Positions 16,302-26,069 are shown, counted from the first letter of the stretch. The stretch is DNA of 42,906 nt from Bacteroidales bacterium (GCA_012839605.1 DUNA01000012.1:1-42906), one strand, 5' to 3'. The notes: generated by a model not told the origin, from the sequence alone. A program made the numbers and translations.

Positions 16302-17752
16302 AAGGAGTTCTATCAAAAAGCCTGTTTCTGAGCTTCTTTGCCTTCTTTATGGTCGGCATGGGCTGTTATTTGGCAAGGGCAAACACGGTGAAGCATTCAG
16401 AAGAATATGTTGTCATTGACAACATCCAACTCCTTGGAAATAAAACAACAAAAGATTTCATCCTTATTAGAGAATTGCCTTTTTCTCTAGGCGATACGAT
16501 CCATACAGCCACGTTTCCGGAACAACTGCGTTTGGCAGAAGAGAATCTGAACAACCTACTTCTTTTCAACTATTTAGAGATAACACCTTTGCCAGAAGTG
16601 GACAACCCCTCTTCCATTACCCTGATCATAGAAGTAGAAGAAAGATGGTATATCTGGCCTCTTATAGAATTCAAATTGGAAGAACGCAATTTGAGCGCCT
16701 GGCTGCAAAATTGGGATTTCAAAAAGATCACCATAGAAGCAGGTGCACGAATAGACAATTTCCTAGGACTGAAACATAAACTGGTAGTGTCTGTTCACGG
16801 AGGATATCAATGGGGTGCTTTTTTGGGGTATCGTGATATTTCTTTAGATAAAAAAGGGACTCATTTTTTGAGCATGGATATGCAATGGAATGTGAGTCAC
16901 AATCTGGATATCTATACGAGTGAAGACAAACCGGCTCGTTTTAACATTCCGGATGTCGTTCTTGAAAAGTCCTTGGAAAGTCGTATAAATTATTCATACC
17001 GTCCCAATATTCGTACTACCCATATCGTATCTTTCATTCACCAGTATATTATTTTGGCAGATACTGTACTGCAATTAAATCCACACTATTGGGGCAATGA
17101 CCTCTTGAATAGAAATGCGTTTCAACTAAATTACAGGTATCGCTCAGATCAACGCGATTACCATCCCTACCCGTTAAACGGATATTTGGTTCAAGCCGGA
17201 GTAAATACATATATTACATCAGATGCTACGGTCAGGTATGCACAAATGCATCTGGGGCTTCAATATTTTAAACAATTAGCCCTGTCGCGTTGGTATGTTT
17301 CTTCTGTTTTTTCAGGAGCTTTTTCGTTTTCAAACACACAAGCTTTCATACTGCAAAGAGCCATAGGGTACGAAAACAACATGCTCAGGGGGTATGAACA
17401 TACGGTAGCCGATGGCCAGTCGTTTGCAGTGTTAAATAATACGTTGAAATACAACTTGATGAAAAAGAAAACGTTTACCATCAATTGGCTTTCTTTCCTT
17501 CCCAAATTCAATAAAATACATTTTTCTATTTATGCCAACGCCCATTTTGACGTGGGTTATGCCCATAACAATTGGAATGAAAGACAAAACGTGCTGAGCA
17601 ACCAGTGGCTGTACGCCGGAGGAGTGGGACTTGACTTTGTCACGTATTACGATATGGTTATTGGTATAGATTATTCTGTCAACAAACAAATGCGAAACGG
17701 TTTCTTTTCCTGGAGAAACTTCTTCTTTTCCATTAAGGTCCCCTTTATTTAA
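16298..17752 (+). CDS. Outer-membrane beta-barrel protein with one POTRA domain (BamA/TamA superfamily)
   Basis: This 484-residue predicted outer-membrane protein has a signal peptide (about 1-28, ending CYLARAN) and one POTRA-like domain (about 38-115, IDNIQLLGNKTTKDFILIRELPF). A barrel follows with the Omp85-type LRGYE motif near residue 367 and an aromatic-rich C-terminal strand ending VPFI. It is much shorter than BamA (which has five POTRAs), so it is not the essential assembly factor. A role in insertion or secretion of some surface component is possible, but the sequence does not show it. The start codon overlaps the mutY stop (ATGA), a coupling without an obvious functional link. Confidence 0.82.
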   Translation: MKGVLSKSLFLSFFAFFMVGMGCYLARANTVKHSEEYVVIDNIQLLGNKTTKDFILIRELPFSLGDTIHTATFPEQLRLAEENLNNLLLFNYLEITPLPEVDNPSSITLIIEVEERWYIWPLIEFKLEERNLSAWLQNWDFKKITIEAGARIDNFLGLKHKLVVSVHGGYQWGAFLGYRDISLDKKGTHFLSMDMQWNVSHNLDIYTSEDKPARFNIPDVVLEKSLESRINYSYRPNIRTTHIVSFIHQYIILADTVLQLNPHYWGNDLLNRNAFQLNYRYRSDQRDYHPYPLNGYLVQAGVNTYITSDATVRYAQMHLGLQYFKQLALSRWYVSSVFSGAFSFSNTQAFILQRAIGYENNMLRGYEHTVADGQSFAVLNNTLKYNLMKKKTFTINWLSFLPKFNKIHFSIYANAHFDVGYAHNNWNERQNVLSNQWLYAGGVGLDFVTYYDMVIGIDYSVNKQMRNGFFSWRNFFFSIKVPFI

Positions 17753-17819
17753 TCGGTCATTTTGTCAGAGATAAGCTCTGGCACGAAGATTGACTATATT
17801 CTTGTTAGACAATATTACC

Positions 17820-20213
17820 ATGAACGTTTTTTTAAGTGATAAAATGACTGTAATCCCTTTGTTAGAAGGGGAAATAGATGATATGCCTGAAAATATTAAA
17901 GAGGATCGTTTGCCGGAAACCCTCCCTTTGTTGGTGTTGCGCAACGCCGTTGTGTTCCCCGGGACTCTCATCCCCATTACCGTAGGCAGGACAAAGTCTA
18001 CGCGCTTGGTACGTGAAAGTTTTGATAGCGACAAATGGGTAGGCACCGTAACGCAACTAGACCCTTTGGAGGACGACCCGGAAGAAGACAGGGTAAGTAG
18101 GTACGGATCTTTGGCAAAAATTCTAAAAATCATAGAAATGCCGGAAGGCGGCATTACAGTAATACTGCACGGTTCACGCAGATTCAAAATAAGCCGCATG
18201 ATTCAGCAAGAGCCTTATTTTGCAGCAGAGGTAACGTATCTGCAAGACATTCTTCCTCCGGAAGACGACAACAGTTATAGGGCTTTTGTAGAAGGAATAA
18301 AAGATGTGGCTTCACAAATTTTCCAGTTGACTCCCAATATGCCGCGTGAAGCTGAATTTGCTCTTAAAAATATTGATAAAGATGACTTCCTGATCAACTT
18401 CGTGGCTTCCAATATTTACTTGGATGGTACAGGAGAAAAATTGAAGTTGTTGGCCATGGATTCTTTGAAAGAAAGGGCGTCCAGATTGTTGGAATTGTTG
18501 TACAAACAACTGGAACTCTTAAAATTTAAAGAGCAAATCCATCAAAAAGTAAGAGGTGAAATAGACCAGCAGCAAAAAGAGTACTACTTGAGCAACCAAC
18601 TGAAGACCATTCAGGATGAATTGGGTATTACTCAAGATATGGAAGAAATTGATGAATTGCGGGAAAAGGGAGCCAAAAAGAAGTGGAGTAAAGAAGTAGC
18701 AGGCATTTTTGAAAAAGAGGTCCAAAAACTGGAACGTGCCAATCCCAACCAACCGGATTACGCAATTCAACTCAATTATCTGCAGCTGATGATCGATCTC
18801 CCGTGGAAGGAATACACCAAAGACAATTTGGATCTGAAGCGTGCCCGCAGAGTTCTTGACAAAGACCATTCCGGTCTGGAAACTGTCAAAGACAGAATTT
18901 TGGAGCACTTGGCTGTTCTGAAATTGAAAGGAGATATGAAATCTCCCATTTTGTGTCTTTATGGGCCACCGGGTGTAGGTAAAACATCGCTGGGACGCTC
19001 CGTTGCCAAAGCATTGGGAAGAAATTTCGCACGCATTTCTTTAGGAGGCTTACACGACGAATCGGAAATCCGTGGTCACAGAAGGACGTATATAGGTGCC
19101 ATGCCGGGAAGAATCATTCAAAGTATCAAGCGCAGCAAATCTTCCAACCCCGTCATAGTGTTGGATGAAATTGACAAAGTAGGCACAGATTTCAGAGGAG
19201 ACCCCTCCTCGGCTTTACTGGAAGTACTGGATCCTGAGCAAAACAACACGTTTCATGATAACTACTTAGACGTAGATTATGACCTTTCCAAGGTGCTGTT
19301 CATTACTACGGCCAACAACATAGGAGGTATCCAAGCCGCCTTGAGAGACCGTATGGAACTGATTCCTATTCACGGATATTTGGCAGAAGAAAAACGAGAA
19401 ATTGCCAAGAGGCACTTGTTACCCAAGCAGATAGAGGCTCATGGCCTTACTAAAGAACAGCTGAAAATGGGAACAAAGGCCATAGACGTGGTAATCAATG
19501 AATACACACGCGAATCGGGCGTCAGGAACTTAGACAAACAATTGGCCAAAATAGCCAGACACGTAGCTAAAAAGATAGCATTGGAAGAAGAATTCACGCC
19601 TAGAATCAGCCCGGATAACGTACGAGAAATTTTAGGTGTGCAACGAGTTATCCAAGATGTACAAAAAGGAAATGAGTTCCCCGGTGTTGTTACGGGATTG
19701 GCGTGGACAGAAACAGGTGGTGAAATCTTATTTATAGAATCCAGTCTTAGCAAAGGAAAAGGCAAACTCACGACTACCGGCAATTTGGGAGATGTCATGA
19801 AAGAGTCTGCCATAATTGCTCAACAGTATCTCAAAGCCCATGCCTCTCTACTGGGATTGGATCCGGACGTATTTGCCACAACAGATATTCACTTGCACGT
19901 ACCGGAAGGGGCCATTCCAAAAGACGGCCCGTCTGCCGGTATTACCATGATTTGTTCTATAGCCAGCGCCTTCAAAGACAAGTGTGTCCGTAAAGGAGTT
20001 GGGATGACGGCAGAAATTACATTACGAGGAAAATTGTTGCCCGTAGGAGGTATAAAAGAAAAAATCTTGGCAGCCAAGCGCTCCGGAATCAAAACAATCA
20101 TATTGTCTGAGGACAACAAAAAAGATATTGAAGAAATAAAGCCCGATTATATTAAAGGTCTGGAATTCAAGTTTATGAAAACCATACCGGAAGTCATTAA
20201 TTACGTATTATAA
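17820..20213 (+). CDS. lon: ATP-dependent protease Lon
   Basis: Lon is a cytoplasmic hexameric AAA+ serine protease that degrades misfolded and regulatory proteins. From ATG 17820 it has 797 residues. It shows an N-terminal substrate-binding domain (LPLLVLRNAVVFPGTLIPI), a coiled-coil linker, the Walker A motif GPPGVGKT (382-389) and a C-terminal protease domain with Ser705 in PKDGPSAG and Lys746 in GGIKEK. The frame extends to a TTG at 17790; ATG 17820 is preferred, though ATG 17844 (MTVIPLLEGE) is also possible. The ung ATG follows the lon stop codon directly, so the two are cotranscribed. No heat-shock operator is visible. Confidence 0.95.
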   Translation: MNVFLSDKMTVIPLLEGEIDDMPENIKEDRLPETLPLLVLRNAVVFPGTLIPITVGRTKSTRLVRESFDSDKWVGTVTQLDPLEDDPEEDRVSRYGSLAKILKIIEMPEGGITVILHGSRRFKISRMIQQEPYFAAEVTYLQDILPPEDDNSYRAFVEGIKDVASQIFQLTPNMPREAEFALKNIDKDDFLINFVASNIYLDGTGEKLKLLAMDSLKERASRLLELLYKQLELLKFKEQIHQKVRGEIDQQQKEYYLSNQLKTIQDELGITQDMEEIDELREKGAKKKWSKEVAGIFEKEVQKLERANPNQPDYAIQLNYLQLMIDLPWKEYTKDNLDLKRARRVLDKDHSGLETVKDRILEHLAVLKLKGDMKSPILCLYGPPGVGKTSLGRSVAKALGRNFARISLGGLHDESEIRGHRRTYIGAMPGRIIQSIKRSKSSNPVIVLDEIDKVGTDFRGDPSSALLEVLDPEQNNTFHDNYLDVDYDLSKVLFITTANNIGGIQAALRDRMELIPIHGYLAEEKREIAKRHLLPKQIEAHGLTKEQLKMGTKAIDVVINEYTRESGVRNLDKQLAKIARHVAKKIALEEEFTPRISPDNVREILGVQRVIQDVQKGNEFPGVVTGLAWTETGGEILFIESSLSKGKGKLTTTGNLGDVMKESAIIAQQYLKAHASLLGLDPDVFATTDIHLHVPEGAIPKDGPSAGITMICSIASAFKDKCVRKGVGMTAEITLRGKLLPVGGIKEKILAAKRSGIKTIILSEDNKKDIEEIKPDYIKGLEFKFMKTIPEVINYVL

Positions 20214-20882
20214 ATGGATGTCCGGATAGAGCCGGAATGGAAAAAAGTACTAGCCCCCGAATTCTCAAAACCGTATTTTGAGGAATTGGTTGCTTTTCTC
20301 TATAAAGAAAAGCAAGAAAGAAAAACAATGTATCCACCCGGAGGTCTTATTTTCAATGCTTTCAAACTGACTCCTTTTTCACGTTTAAAGGTACTCTTGT
20401 TAGGCCAAGATCCTTACCACAGGCCGGGCCAGGCACACGGTCTTTCGTTCTCTGTGCCGGTTGGAGTTCCACAACCTCCCTCTTTACAAACCATTTTTAA
20501 AGAATTGCAAACAGACTTGGGTATTGTACCACCACATCACGGTTGTTTAGAGAACTGGGCTCATGAAGGCGTGTTGTTGCTCAATGCCGTATTGACTGTA
20601 AGAGCAGGGCATCCCACATCTCATGCAAAATCCGGATGGATGGAATTCACAGACTCTGTCATTCGTACCGTTTCTGAGCAAAAGAACAACGTCGTGTTTT
20701 TGCTCTGGGGCAATTTTGCCAGAAGCAAAAAACATTTGATAGATAGTACCCGGCACTGTATTCTAGAGGCTGCACACCCTTCTCCTTTAGCCCGCGGAGC
20801 CTTTTACGGTTCAAAACCTTTTTCTGCCACAAACGATTACTTGCAGTCAAAAAATATATCCCCTATAAACTGGAATTTGTAA
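20214..20882 (+). CDS. ung: Uracil-DNA glycosylase
   Basis: Ung excises uracil from DNA in base-excision repair. The 222-residue family 1 enzyme carries the catalytic water-activating loop GQDPYH (64-69, Asp66), LLLNAVLTVRAG for uracil binding, and the DNA-intercalation loop AHPSPLARGAFYGSKPFS. In the last, the usual HPSPLS reads HPSPLA. The ATG abuts the lon stop (TAAATG) with no intergenic base, so translation is likely coupled. Family membership is secure. Confidence 0.95.
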   Translation: MDVRIEPEWKKVLAPEFSKPYFEELVAFLYKEKQERKTMYPPGGLIFNAFKLTPFSRLKVLLLGQDPYHRPGQAHGLSFSVPVGVPQPPSLQTIFKELQTDLGIVPPHHGCLENWAHEGVLLLNAVLTVRAGHPTSHAKSGWMEFTDSVIRTVSEQKNNVVFLLWGNFARSKKHLIDSTRHCILEAAHPSPLARGAFYGSKPFSATNDYLQSKNISPINWNL

Positions 20883-20886
20883 TGCA

Positions 20887-20909
20887 TGAAAGGTCTCCTT
20901 TATTTTTCT
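20887..20909 (+). terminator. Possible weak intrinsic terminator after ung
   Basis: AAAGG-TCT-CCTTT forms a short 5-bp stem followed by a T-rich run (ATTTTTCTTATTTTT). The stem is weak. It would separate lon-ung from coaD, whose -7 box starts at the end of the T-run. Confidence 0.35.
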
Positions 20910-20917
20910 TATTTTTG
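20910..20917 (+). promoter_or_regulatory. -7 box of coaD
   Basis: TATTTTTG fits TAnnTTTG and lies 25 nt before the coaD ATG at 20943. No clear -33 TTTG is seen upstream. Confidence 0.45.
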
Positions 20918-20942
20918 ATTCGTAAATTATTTGGACTTGCTC

Positions 20943-21419
20943 ATGGAAAAAGTAGCTGTGTTTCCGGGATCTTTTGATCCTTTTACCTTAGGACATTTAG
21001 ATGTCTTGTTATCTGCCCGTAAACTTTTTGACAGAATTGTAGTTGCCGTTGGCGTCAATCAACAAAAAGTCAGCCTCTTTACACCGGAAGCACGGGTGGC
21101 CATTATCAAAGAAGCTGTAAAAGATGTTCCCAAGGTTGAAGTGTGTGCTTTCGACGGCTTGACTATCGATTTTTGTAGAAAGAATAAATACAATTTTATT
21201 TTTAGAGGCATTCGTACCACAACGGACTTTGAACTTGAACAGGTTATTGCTCAAGTCAACTCCAAAATGGCACCGGAAATTCAAACAATCTTTATTCCTT
21301 CCGGACCTAAATATTCTTTCATCTCCTCTACGGTGGTAAGGGATGTCCTTCTGAACGGAGGAGATGCAAGCTGTATGCTTCCAAAAGGAATTGATTTGAC
21401 TAAATATTTAGAAGTATAA
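20943..21419 (+). CDS. coaD: Phosphopantetheine adenylyltransferase
   Basis: This enzyme transfers AMP from ATP to 4'-phosphopantetheine, the fourth step of coenzyme A synthesis. From ATG 20943 it has 158 residues, the usual size. The nucleotidyltransferase motif GSFDPFTLGH (9-18) and the ISSTVVRD motif near residue 128 are both present. The open frame begins at a TTG (20931) four codons earlier, but MEKVAVFPGSFDP is the canonical family start. The stop lies 7 bp before the next gene, so it probably heads an operon with the thioredoxin-fold and UbiD genes. Confidence 0.95.
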   Translation: MEKVAVFPGSFDPFTLGHLDVLLSARKLFDRIVVAVGVNQQKVSLFTPEARVAIIKEAVKDVPKVEVCAFDGLTIDFCRKNKYNFIFRGIRTTTDFELEQVIAQVNSKMAPEIQTIFIPSGPKYSFISSTVVRDVLLNGGDASCMLPKGIDLTKYLEV

Positions 21420-21426
21420 AGATGTA

Positions 21427-22719
21427 ATGCTTTCTATTTTCCTTGCTGCATTTTGTCAAATTACTCTGTGCTTGAACGGCGGAAGCCAAGCCCCGGTTGT
21501 TCTTGCTCTGCAGAAAGGAGAGCAAATAGTCCTCGTAGATACCCTTGTCCGGAACGAACAAGGCTGTTTCACATATTCTGCGGAAGAAGCTCCCGATCCC
21601 GGCCAATACCTGTTTGTACAGAACAATGTCCGTTTGTTCAATTTTCTGATTTCCTCAAAAGATTCTCTTCGTATGAGATTTCATGCAGACATGCATGAAG
21701 GACGCGTGTACGAAGTTCGTGTGGAAGAATCTGAAGAAAACAAGGCTTATCTTCGTTTCTATCGTATGTTGCAAGAACAATATGCACGCATGCAAAGAAT
21801 GGCAGAAGCTTCTGAAAATCAACCTAACACACTGCCTCAGATCATACACCTTGAAGCCACTATTCGAGAATATACTGAGTTTCTGTCTGAACAATACGAA
21901 GGAACGTTATTAAGCATTATTGCAAAAAACGTCTTCACACCTATTCTATCTGAAAACAGCCCACCGGAAGCGTATTTGGGATATATTGACTTTGCAGACG
22001 TCCGTATTTTGAATACAGCTATACTTCCCTTACGAATCAAAGAATATGTTCAACTGTTGCGTGACATGAAGACAGAGCAAATGCTCTTCCATACAGACAA
22101 GTTGCTACAACAAGACATGCATCCCCTGGTAAAATCTTACGTTGTGCGTCATCTGTTTTCTTTGTTTTACACATCAGAAATAATGGGTATGGAAAATGTA
22201 GCATTTCATCTGGCAAAAGAGTGGCTTATGACAGATTCTTTACTCCGTACAGAACCGGAATTGCAGAGAGAGGTGGAAACTTTTATTAGATTTAACAAAG
22301 AGTGCCTATTGGGTATGACCGCTCCGGATCTTACCTTGTCCGATGTGCACGGAAAACTACACCAAATACACGCAATCCAAAGCACATACACCGTACTTGT
22401 TTTTTTTGAAGACAATTGCCCGGCATGCAGCAGCCAGTTATTGAAGCTTGTGGCTTTTTCTAAAGAACAAGATTTGCCTCAAATTCAATTTGTGGCCATT
22501 TATACAGGAGACAATAAAAAGGTCTTAGAGCAATACACATCCTATTTTCCAAACGGCTGGCTGACTTTATGGGATCCCGATATGCATTCTCGTTTTCCGG
22601 AAAAATTCAATGTCATAAGTACCCCCAAATTGTTCCTGCTTGATAGGAAAAAAACAATTATCGGCAGAGATATAGGTACAGAGACCTTGAAACAAATCAT
22701 AAAGGATACCAACTTATGA
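21427..22719 (+). CDS. Secreted thioredoxin-fold (TlpA/ResA-like) protein
   Basis: This 430-residue protein has a short hydrophobic N-terminal signal (MLSIFLAAFCQITLC), a DUF4369/DUF5106-type N-terminal region rich in helices, and a C-terminal thioredoxin-like domain from about residue 295 (LGMTAPDLTLSDVHGK). The redox motif is CPAC in FEDNCPACSSQ, and the cis-Pro loop is STPKLFLLD. It is probably a periplasmic thiol-disulfide oxidoreductase, like those that act on cytochrome c maturation or stress in Bacteroidota. The exact partner is unknown. The hydrophobic start may be a lipoprotein signal (ITLC) or an ordinary one. It overlaps the next gene by 4 bp and follows coaD after 7 bp. Confidence 0.8.
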   Translation: MLSIFLAAFCQITLCLNGGSQAPVVLALQKGEQIVLVDTLVRNEQGCFTYSAEEAPDPGQYLFVQNNVRLFNFLISSKDSLRMRFHADMHEGRVYEVRVEESEENKAYLRFYRMLQEQYARMQRMAEASENQPNTLPQIIHLEATIREYTEFLSEQYEGTLLSIIAKNVFTPILSENSPPEAYLGYIDFADVRILNTAILPLRIKEYVQLLRDMKTEQMLFHTDKLLQQDMHPLVKSYVVRHLFSLFYTSEIMGMENVAFHLAKEWLMTDSLLRTEPELQREVETFIRFNKECLLGMTAPDLTLSDVHGKLHQIHAIQSTYTVLVFFEDNCPACSSQLLKLVAFSKEQDLPQIQFVAIYTGDNKKVLEQYTSYFPNGWLTLWDPDMHSRFPEKFNVISTPKLFLLDRKKTIIGRDIGTETLKQIIKDTNL

Positions 22720-24467
22720 CATACTACTTCAACAATTATTTAAAAATCCTACAAAGAGAAGGAGAAATCAAAACCATCAGCCGATTTGTAGACCCCAGCC
22801 TACAAGTAGCCGAGGTTACAGACAGAGAAGCCGCCCTGCCGGAAGGTGGAAAAGCCTTGCTTTTTACAAATACCGGTACAGATTTTCCAATAGTGACAAA
22901 TTTGTTTTCCTCTGAAAGACGGATTGCTTTATCCTTTAATATGGAGAGTATGGAAGAGGTAAGTAGGAAAATATTGGATTTCTACCAATCCCTCATACAT
23001 AATACCACGGTTGGTCGGTACGCAAGGAAATCTCTTTTTCATGAACTGGTTCAATTTTATCCCCGAGTTACAGGTGTGGGGAGCTGCCAAGAAGTAGCCC
23101 TTTTTCCCCCGGATCTGAACAGAATACCTTTTACAAAAAACAGACCTTTTGACGAAGCGTACAGCCTTCACGACGTTCCCATGGTCATAAAAGATCCCAC
23201 TTCTTCACAATACGCCATTGGTTCAGCACGTCTTCTTTGGCATTCCCGCTCTACTTTTCAGGTCAGTTTTGAACCGGGATTGCGAATGGGTCAATATTAC
23301 CATAGTGCACCAAGCGGAAGAGTTCCCGTTGCATTTTTTCTAGGAGGAGACCCTCTCTACAGTTTATCAGGACTCCTTGCACGAGCAGAAGAGCCGGAAC
23401 CGTTTTTATTGGAAGGATATTTAAGAAAAAAAGCTGTTGTCAAAGTTCCCTGTTTAAGCCAACCGCTGGAAGTACCTGAGAATTGTGATATGGTCATTGA
23501 GGGGTATATAGACAAAAATGCCCAATTGATACCTTCTCCGTCTTGTGGGAACAGTACGGGGTTTTACTCCCTGGGAGGGGAAGACCCTTTGGTGCATGTT
23601 ACATGTATTACGCACAGAAAGGGAGCTCACATTCCCATTATTATTCCATACCATGGGTTGGTACGCAACAGAGGGTTTCTCACAAAATCTCTTTCCACCA
23701 TAGTAGAGGCAAGTTTAGAAAACACGGTAGACAGACAGGTTAGAAGGTTAAGTTTCCCTTATTTTTGCAGGCAATGTGCTGTAGCTGTTGCCGGGATTCA
23801 AAAGTTTTATCCGGGACAAATAGAAAAGACGGCACATGCCTTTTGGGGCAGCGACCAACTATCCCTTAACAAATTGTTGATTCTTGTAGATGAAAACATA
23901 GATGTAAACAGCTGGTTAAAAGTAAACGATTGCATAAGACAATACTATCGTCCCTCAACAGATACGTTTATAAGCAAAGGAGCGCTTAGCATAACAGATC
24001 AAGCAGCCCCGCGAAGAGGATACGGGGGAAAAATATGTATAGATGCCACAAGAAAACCGACTTCAAAAACAACAAACGGCATCAACCCGGAAAAATCTTT
24101 TGTTTTTTATCACAAGTCAAACAAAACATTTCGTGCCAATCCGGCTCTTTCATATATATACATTGCCTTAGACGATGAAGTTGACTTAACCAACCATCTG
24201 CAATGCTTGTGGTTAGCCGTTTCAAGAACAGACCCCGTCCGTGATGTGAAGATTCATAACGGCATGTTGTTCATTAATGCCTGTTTGGATAAACAAGCAG
24301 AAAACGACATGACCAGACCGTGGCCTAATGTCTGTTGTTCTTCTATGGAAACAATAGAAGAAGTGGATCGACTTTGGGATCGTCTGAAGGTGGGAGACTT
24401 TGTTCCTTCACCCTCATTGACACTTCATTCCCTCTTGCGCCAAGGAAATGCAAAAATCAATGAATAA
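22716..24467 (+). CDS. Divergent UbiD-family decarboxylase homologue
   Basis: This 583-residue protein is clearly of the UbiD family along its length: GGKALLFTNTGTDFPIVTN, VPVAFFLGGDP, CDMVIEGYID, VTCITHRKGA and GYGGKICIDAT. True UbiD enzymes use prenylated FMN to (de)carboxylate aromatic or unsaturated acids. Compared with the Bacteroidales form as I recall it, the cofactor/metal Asn of NxGMYR is Ala167 (AIGSAR) and the His of the ARHF segment is Tyr194. The EGPFGDHTGYY loop is degraded to SPSCGNSTGFY. Arg172 and the Asp/Glu of CDMVIEG remain. It may be inactive or repurposed. Its start overlaps the thioredoxin-fold gene (ATGA), and its 3' end overlaps lnt by 43 bp on the other strand. Confidence 0.8.
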   Translation: MTYYFNNYLKILQREGEIKTISRFVDPSLQVAEVTDREAALPEGGKALLFTNTGTDFPIVTNLFSSERRIALSFNMESMEEVSRKILDFYQSLIHNTTVGRYARKSLFHELVQFYPRVTGVGSCQEVALFPPDLNRIPFTKNRPFDEAYSLHDVPMVIKDPTSSQYAIGSARLLWHSRSTFQVSFEPGLRMGQYYHSAPSGRVPVAFFLGGDPLYSLSGLLARAEEPEPFLLEGYLRKKAVVKVPCLSQPLEVPENCDMVIEGYIDKNAQLIPSPSCGNSTGFYSLGGEDPLVHVTCITHRKGAHIPIIIPYHGLVRNRGFLTKSLSTIVEASLENTVDRQVRRLSFPYFCRQCAVAVAGIQKFYPGQIEKTAHAFWGSDQLSLNKLLILVDENIDVNSWLKVNDCIRQYYRPSTDTFISKGALSITDQAAPRRGYGGKICIDATRKPTSKTTNGINPEKSFVFYHKSNKTFRANPALSYIYIALDDEVDLTNHLQCLWLAVSRTDPVRDVKIHNGMLFINACLDKQAENDMTRPWPNVCCSSMETIEEVDRLWDRLKVGDFVPSPSLTLHSLLRQGNAKINE

Positions 24468-26014
24468 AGACTTAATAGCAATAAAGCCCAACTAGCCCCC
24501 CTGCCTACCCAATCTCCATATCTGACATATAGAGTCAGTTCTTCGTTTAGATTGATTTCTCCGCGTAATACATCCTGAACCCACCACGGTGCCTGTACCA
24601 CACGTTCTCCTTTGTGATTGATAATGGCAGAAATACCCGTATTGGCGCAATGTGCAATACCACGTCTTGTTTCAATAGCTCGTAGAGATGCATAACTAAC
24701 ATGTTGTCTGTATCCGGGAGTATTTCCCCACCAACCATCGTTTGTAATAACAGCCATCAGGTTGGCTCCTTTTTTTACATATTCAGTAAAGAACTCTCCA
24801 AATATCGATTCAAAGCATATGGCTGTCCCCACGCTAAGACGCTCTGCATTCCAAGTGAAAACAGTTCTTTCTTTTTGAATGCCCAATGTACCAGATGTAC
24901 CACCTAATTTGGGTGCCCATTTCTCTATAAACGGGAAAAGATCTATGTAAGGCATTTTTTCTCCACCTGTAACCAATTTTGACTTGTGGTAATACTGCAT
25001 CCTATTTGTTGTATCCAGCATGATGGCGGAATTGTATACTTCGTACCAGCCTCTTCCATAAGAACGGGAAGCAACGGTAGGTTTGCGGAGCGATGGCGGA
25101 TAAAATTCGAACATGGTAGCTCCAAAAAGGATGGCCGTCTGAGGATTGTTTACGACAAAAGATTTGTATGAAACCATGGAAGGAACGGCAAAGTAATTCC
25201 CTACAATCACTTCGTTTATACTTGTTTCCGGGGCTACTACCAGCCGTGTTTTTTCCGTAATTTCTGATTGAGCAAGACGTAAAATTCTATCGTCTTGCTG
25301 TTCTTGTGTCATAGAATGGAATTTCTCACGAACCGGGTCAATATTTGGCTGAATTACAACTACTTCTATAGGATTGGACGGTTCTTTGTAGGTGTAAAAC
25401 CTCACAAGAGACACAGGGATGGGTAGGATTAGCAAGATAAAAACGGCTGCCATTTGCCATTTTTTTAAGACACGTTTGATGCTATAATAAAAGAACAAAT
25501 TGCCAAACCAAATCCAAAGACTCCCCCCTAGCACACCTGTTGCTTCGTACCACTGAACAAGGCGAATGTTCGTAGCAAAACCATTCCCCAACGTCAACCA
25601 TGGAAATGTAATTTCTGCATCGTAATAAAAATGCTCCCAAGCCACCCAAAGAGCAACTAAAAAAAGATATGCTACAATGTCCGGTTTGCCTTTCCTCAAA
25701 ATCCACTTCTTTACCCACCTGAAAATGGCGAAAAGTGCAAAGAAAATAAACGCATTAGCCAGTACAGCCAATATGCCACCTACTACGGTAATGTTGGAAA
25801 TCCATGAAACGGTAAGCACATTCCACGTTAAAAATGTGATGCCGTAATACTTCCAACACCCTTTTGCTGCCTGCTCTGTAAAGAGATGTTCCATCCATAA
25901 AAGAGGGACAAAAGCAAACAACAAGATCAAGCCCGTATGCGGAATTAAAAACGGTATACTTAAAAGAATACCTGATAGAAATGATAGTATCAGAGGTTTG
26001 CGTACAGAGTTCAT
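24425..26014 (-). CDS. lnt: Apolipoprotein N-acyltransferase
   Basis: This inner-membrane enzyme adds the third acyl chain to the N-terminal Cys of lipoproteins. Its 529 residues comprise about six N-terminal membrane segments (1-210), a periplasmic nitrilase-like domain and a final membrane helix (WALLLLSLYSLIFAF). The nitrilase triad is visible: Glu in VVAPETS, Lys in YYHKSKLVTGGEKMP and Cys in GTAICFESIFG. It would serve the several lipoproteins in this window. The start is ATG 26014, only 4 nt after a TAGATTTG box on the minus strand, which suggests a leaderless message. It is divergent from the LysE-type gene. Confidence 0.93.
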   Translation of the reverse strand: MNSVRKPLILSFLSGILLSIPFLIPHTGLILLFAFVPLLWMEHLFTEQAAKGCWKYYGITFLTWNVLTVSWISNITVVGGILAVLANAFIFFALFAIFRWVKKWILRKGKPDIVAYLFLVALWVAWEHFYYDAEITFPWLTLGNGFATNIRLVQWYEATGVLGGSLWIWFGNLFFYYSIKRVLKKWQMAAVFILLILPIPVSLVRFYTYKEPSNPIEVVVIQPNIDPVREKFHSMTQEQQDDRILRLAQSEITEKTRLVVAPETSINEVIVGNYFAVPSMVSYKSFVVNNPQTAILFGATMFEFYPPSLRKPTVASRSYGRGWYEVYNSAIMLDTTNRMQYYHKSKLVTGGEKMPYIDLFPFIEKWAPKLGGTSGTLGIQKERTVFTWNAERLSVGTAICFESIFGEFFTEYVKKGANLMAVITNDGWWGNTPGYRQHVSYASLRAIETRRGIAHCANTGISAIINHKGERVVQAPWWVQDVLRGEINLNEELTLYVRYGDWVGRGASWALLLLSLYSLIFAFPWRKRE

Positions 26015-26018
26015 AAAG

Positions 26019-26063
26019 CAAATCTACAAATAATTCACAAATCCTTGTTTTTTTTTAACTTTG
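26019..26063. promoter_or_regulatory. Divergent -7 boxes for lnt and the LysE-type gene
   Basis: On the minus strand TAGATTTG (26026..26019) ends 4 nt before the lnt ATG. On the plus strand TAACTTTG (26056-26063) ends 6 nt before the ATG at 26070. Both fit TAnnTTTG. The closeness to the start codons predicts little or no 5' untranslated sequence. I find no convincing -33 elements. Confidence 0.5.
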
Positions 26064-26069
26064 TCCGCC

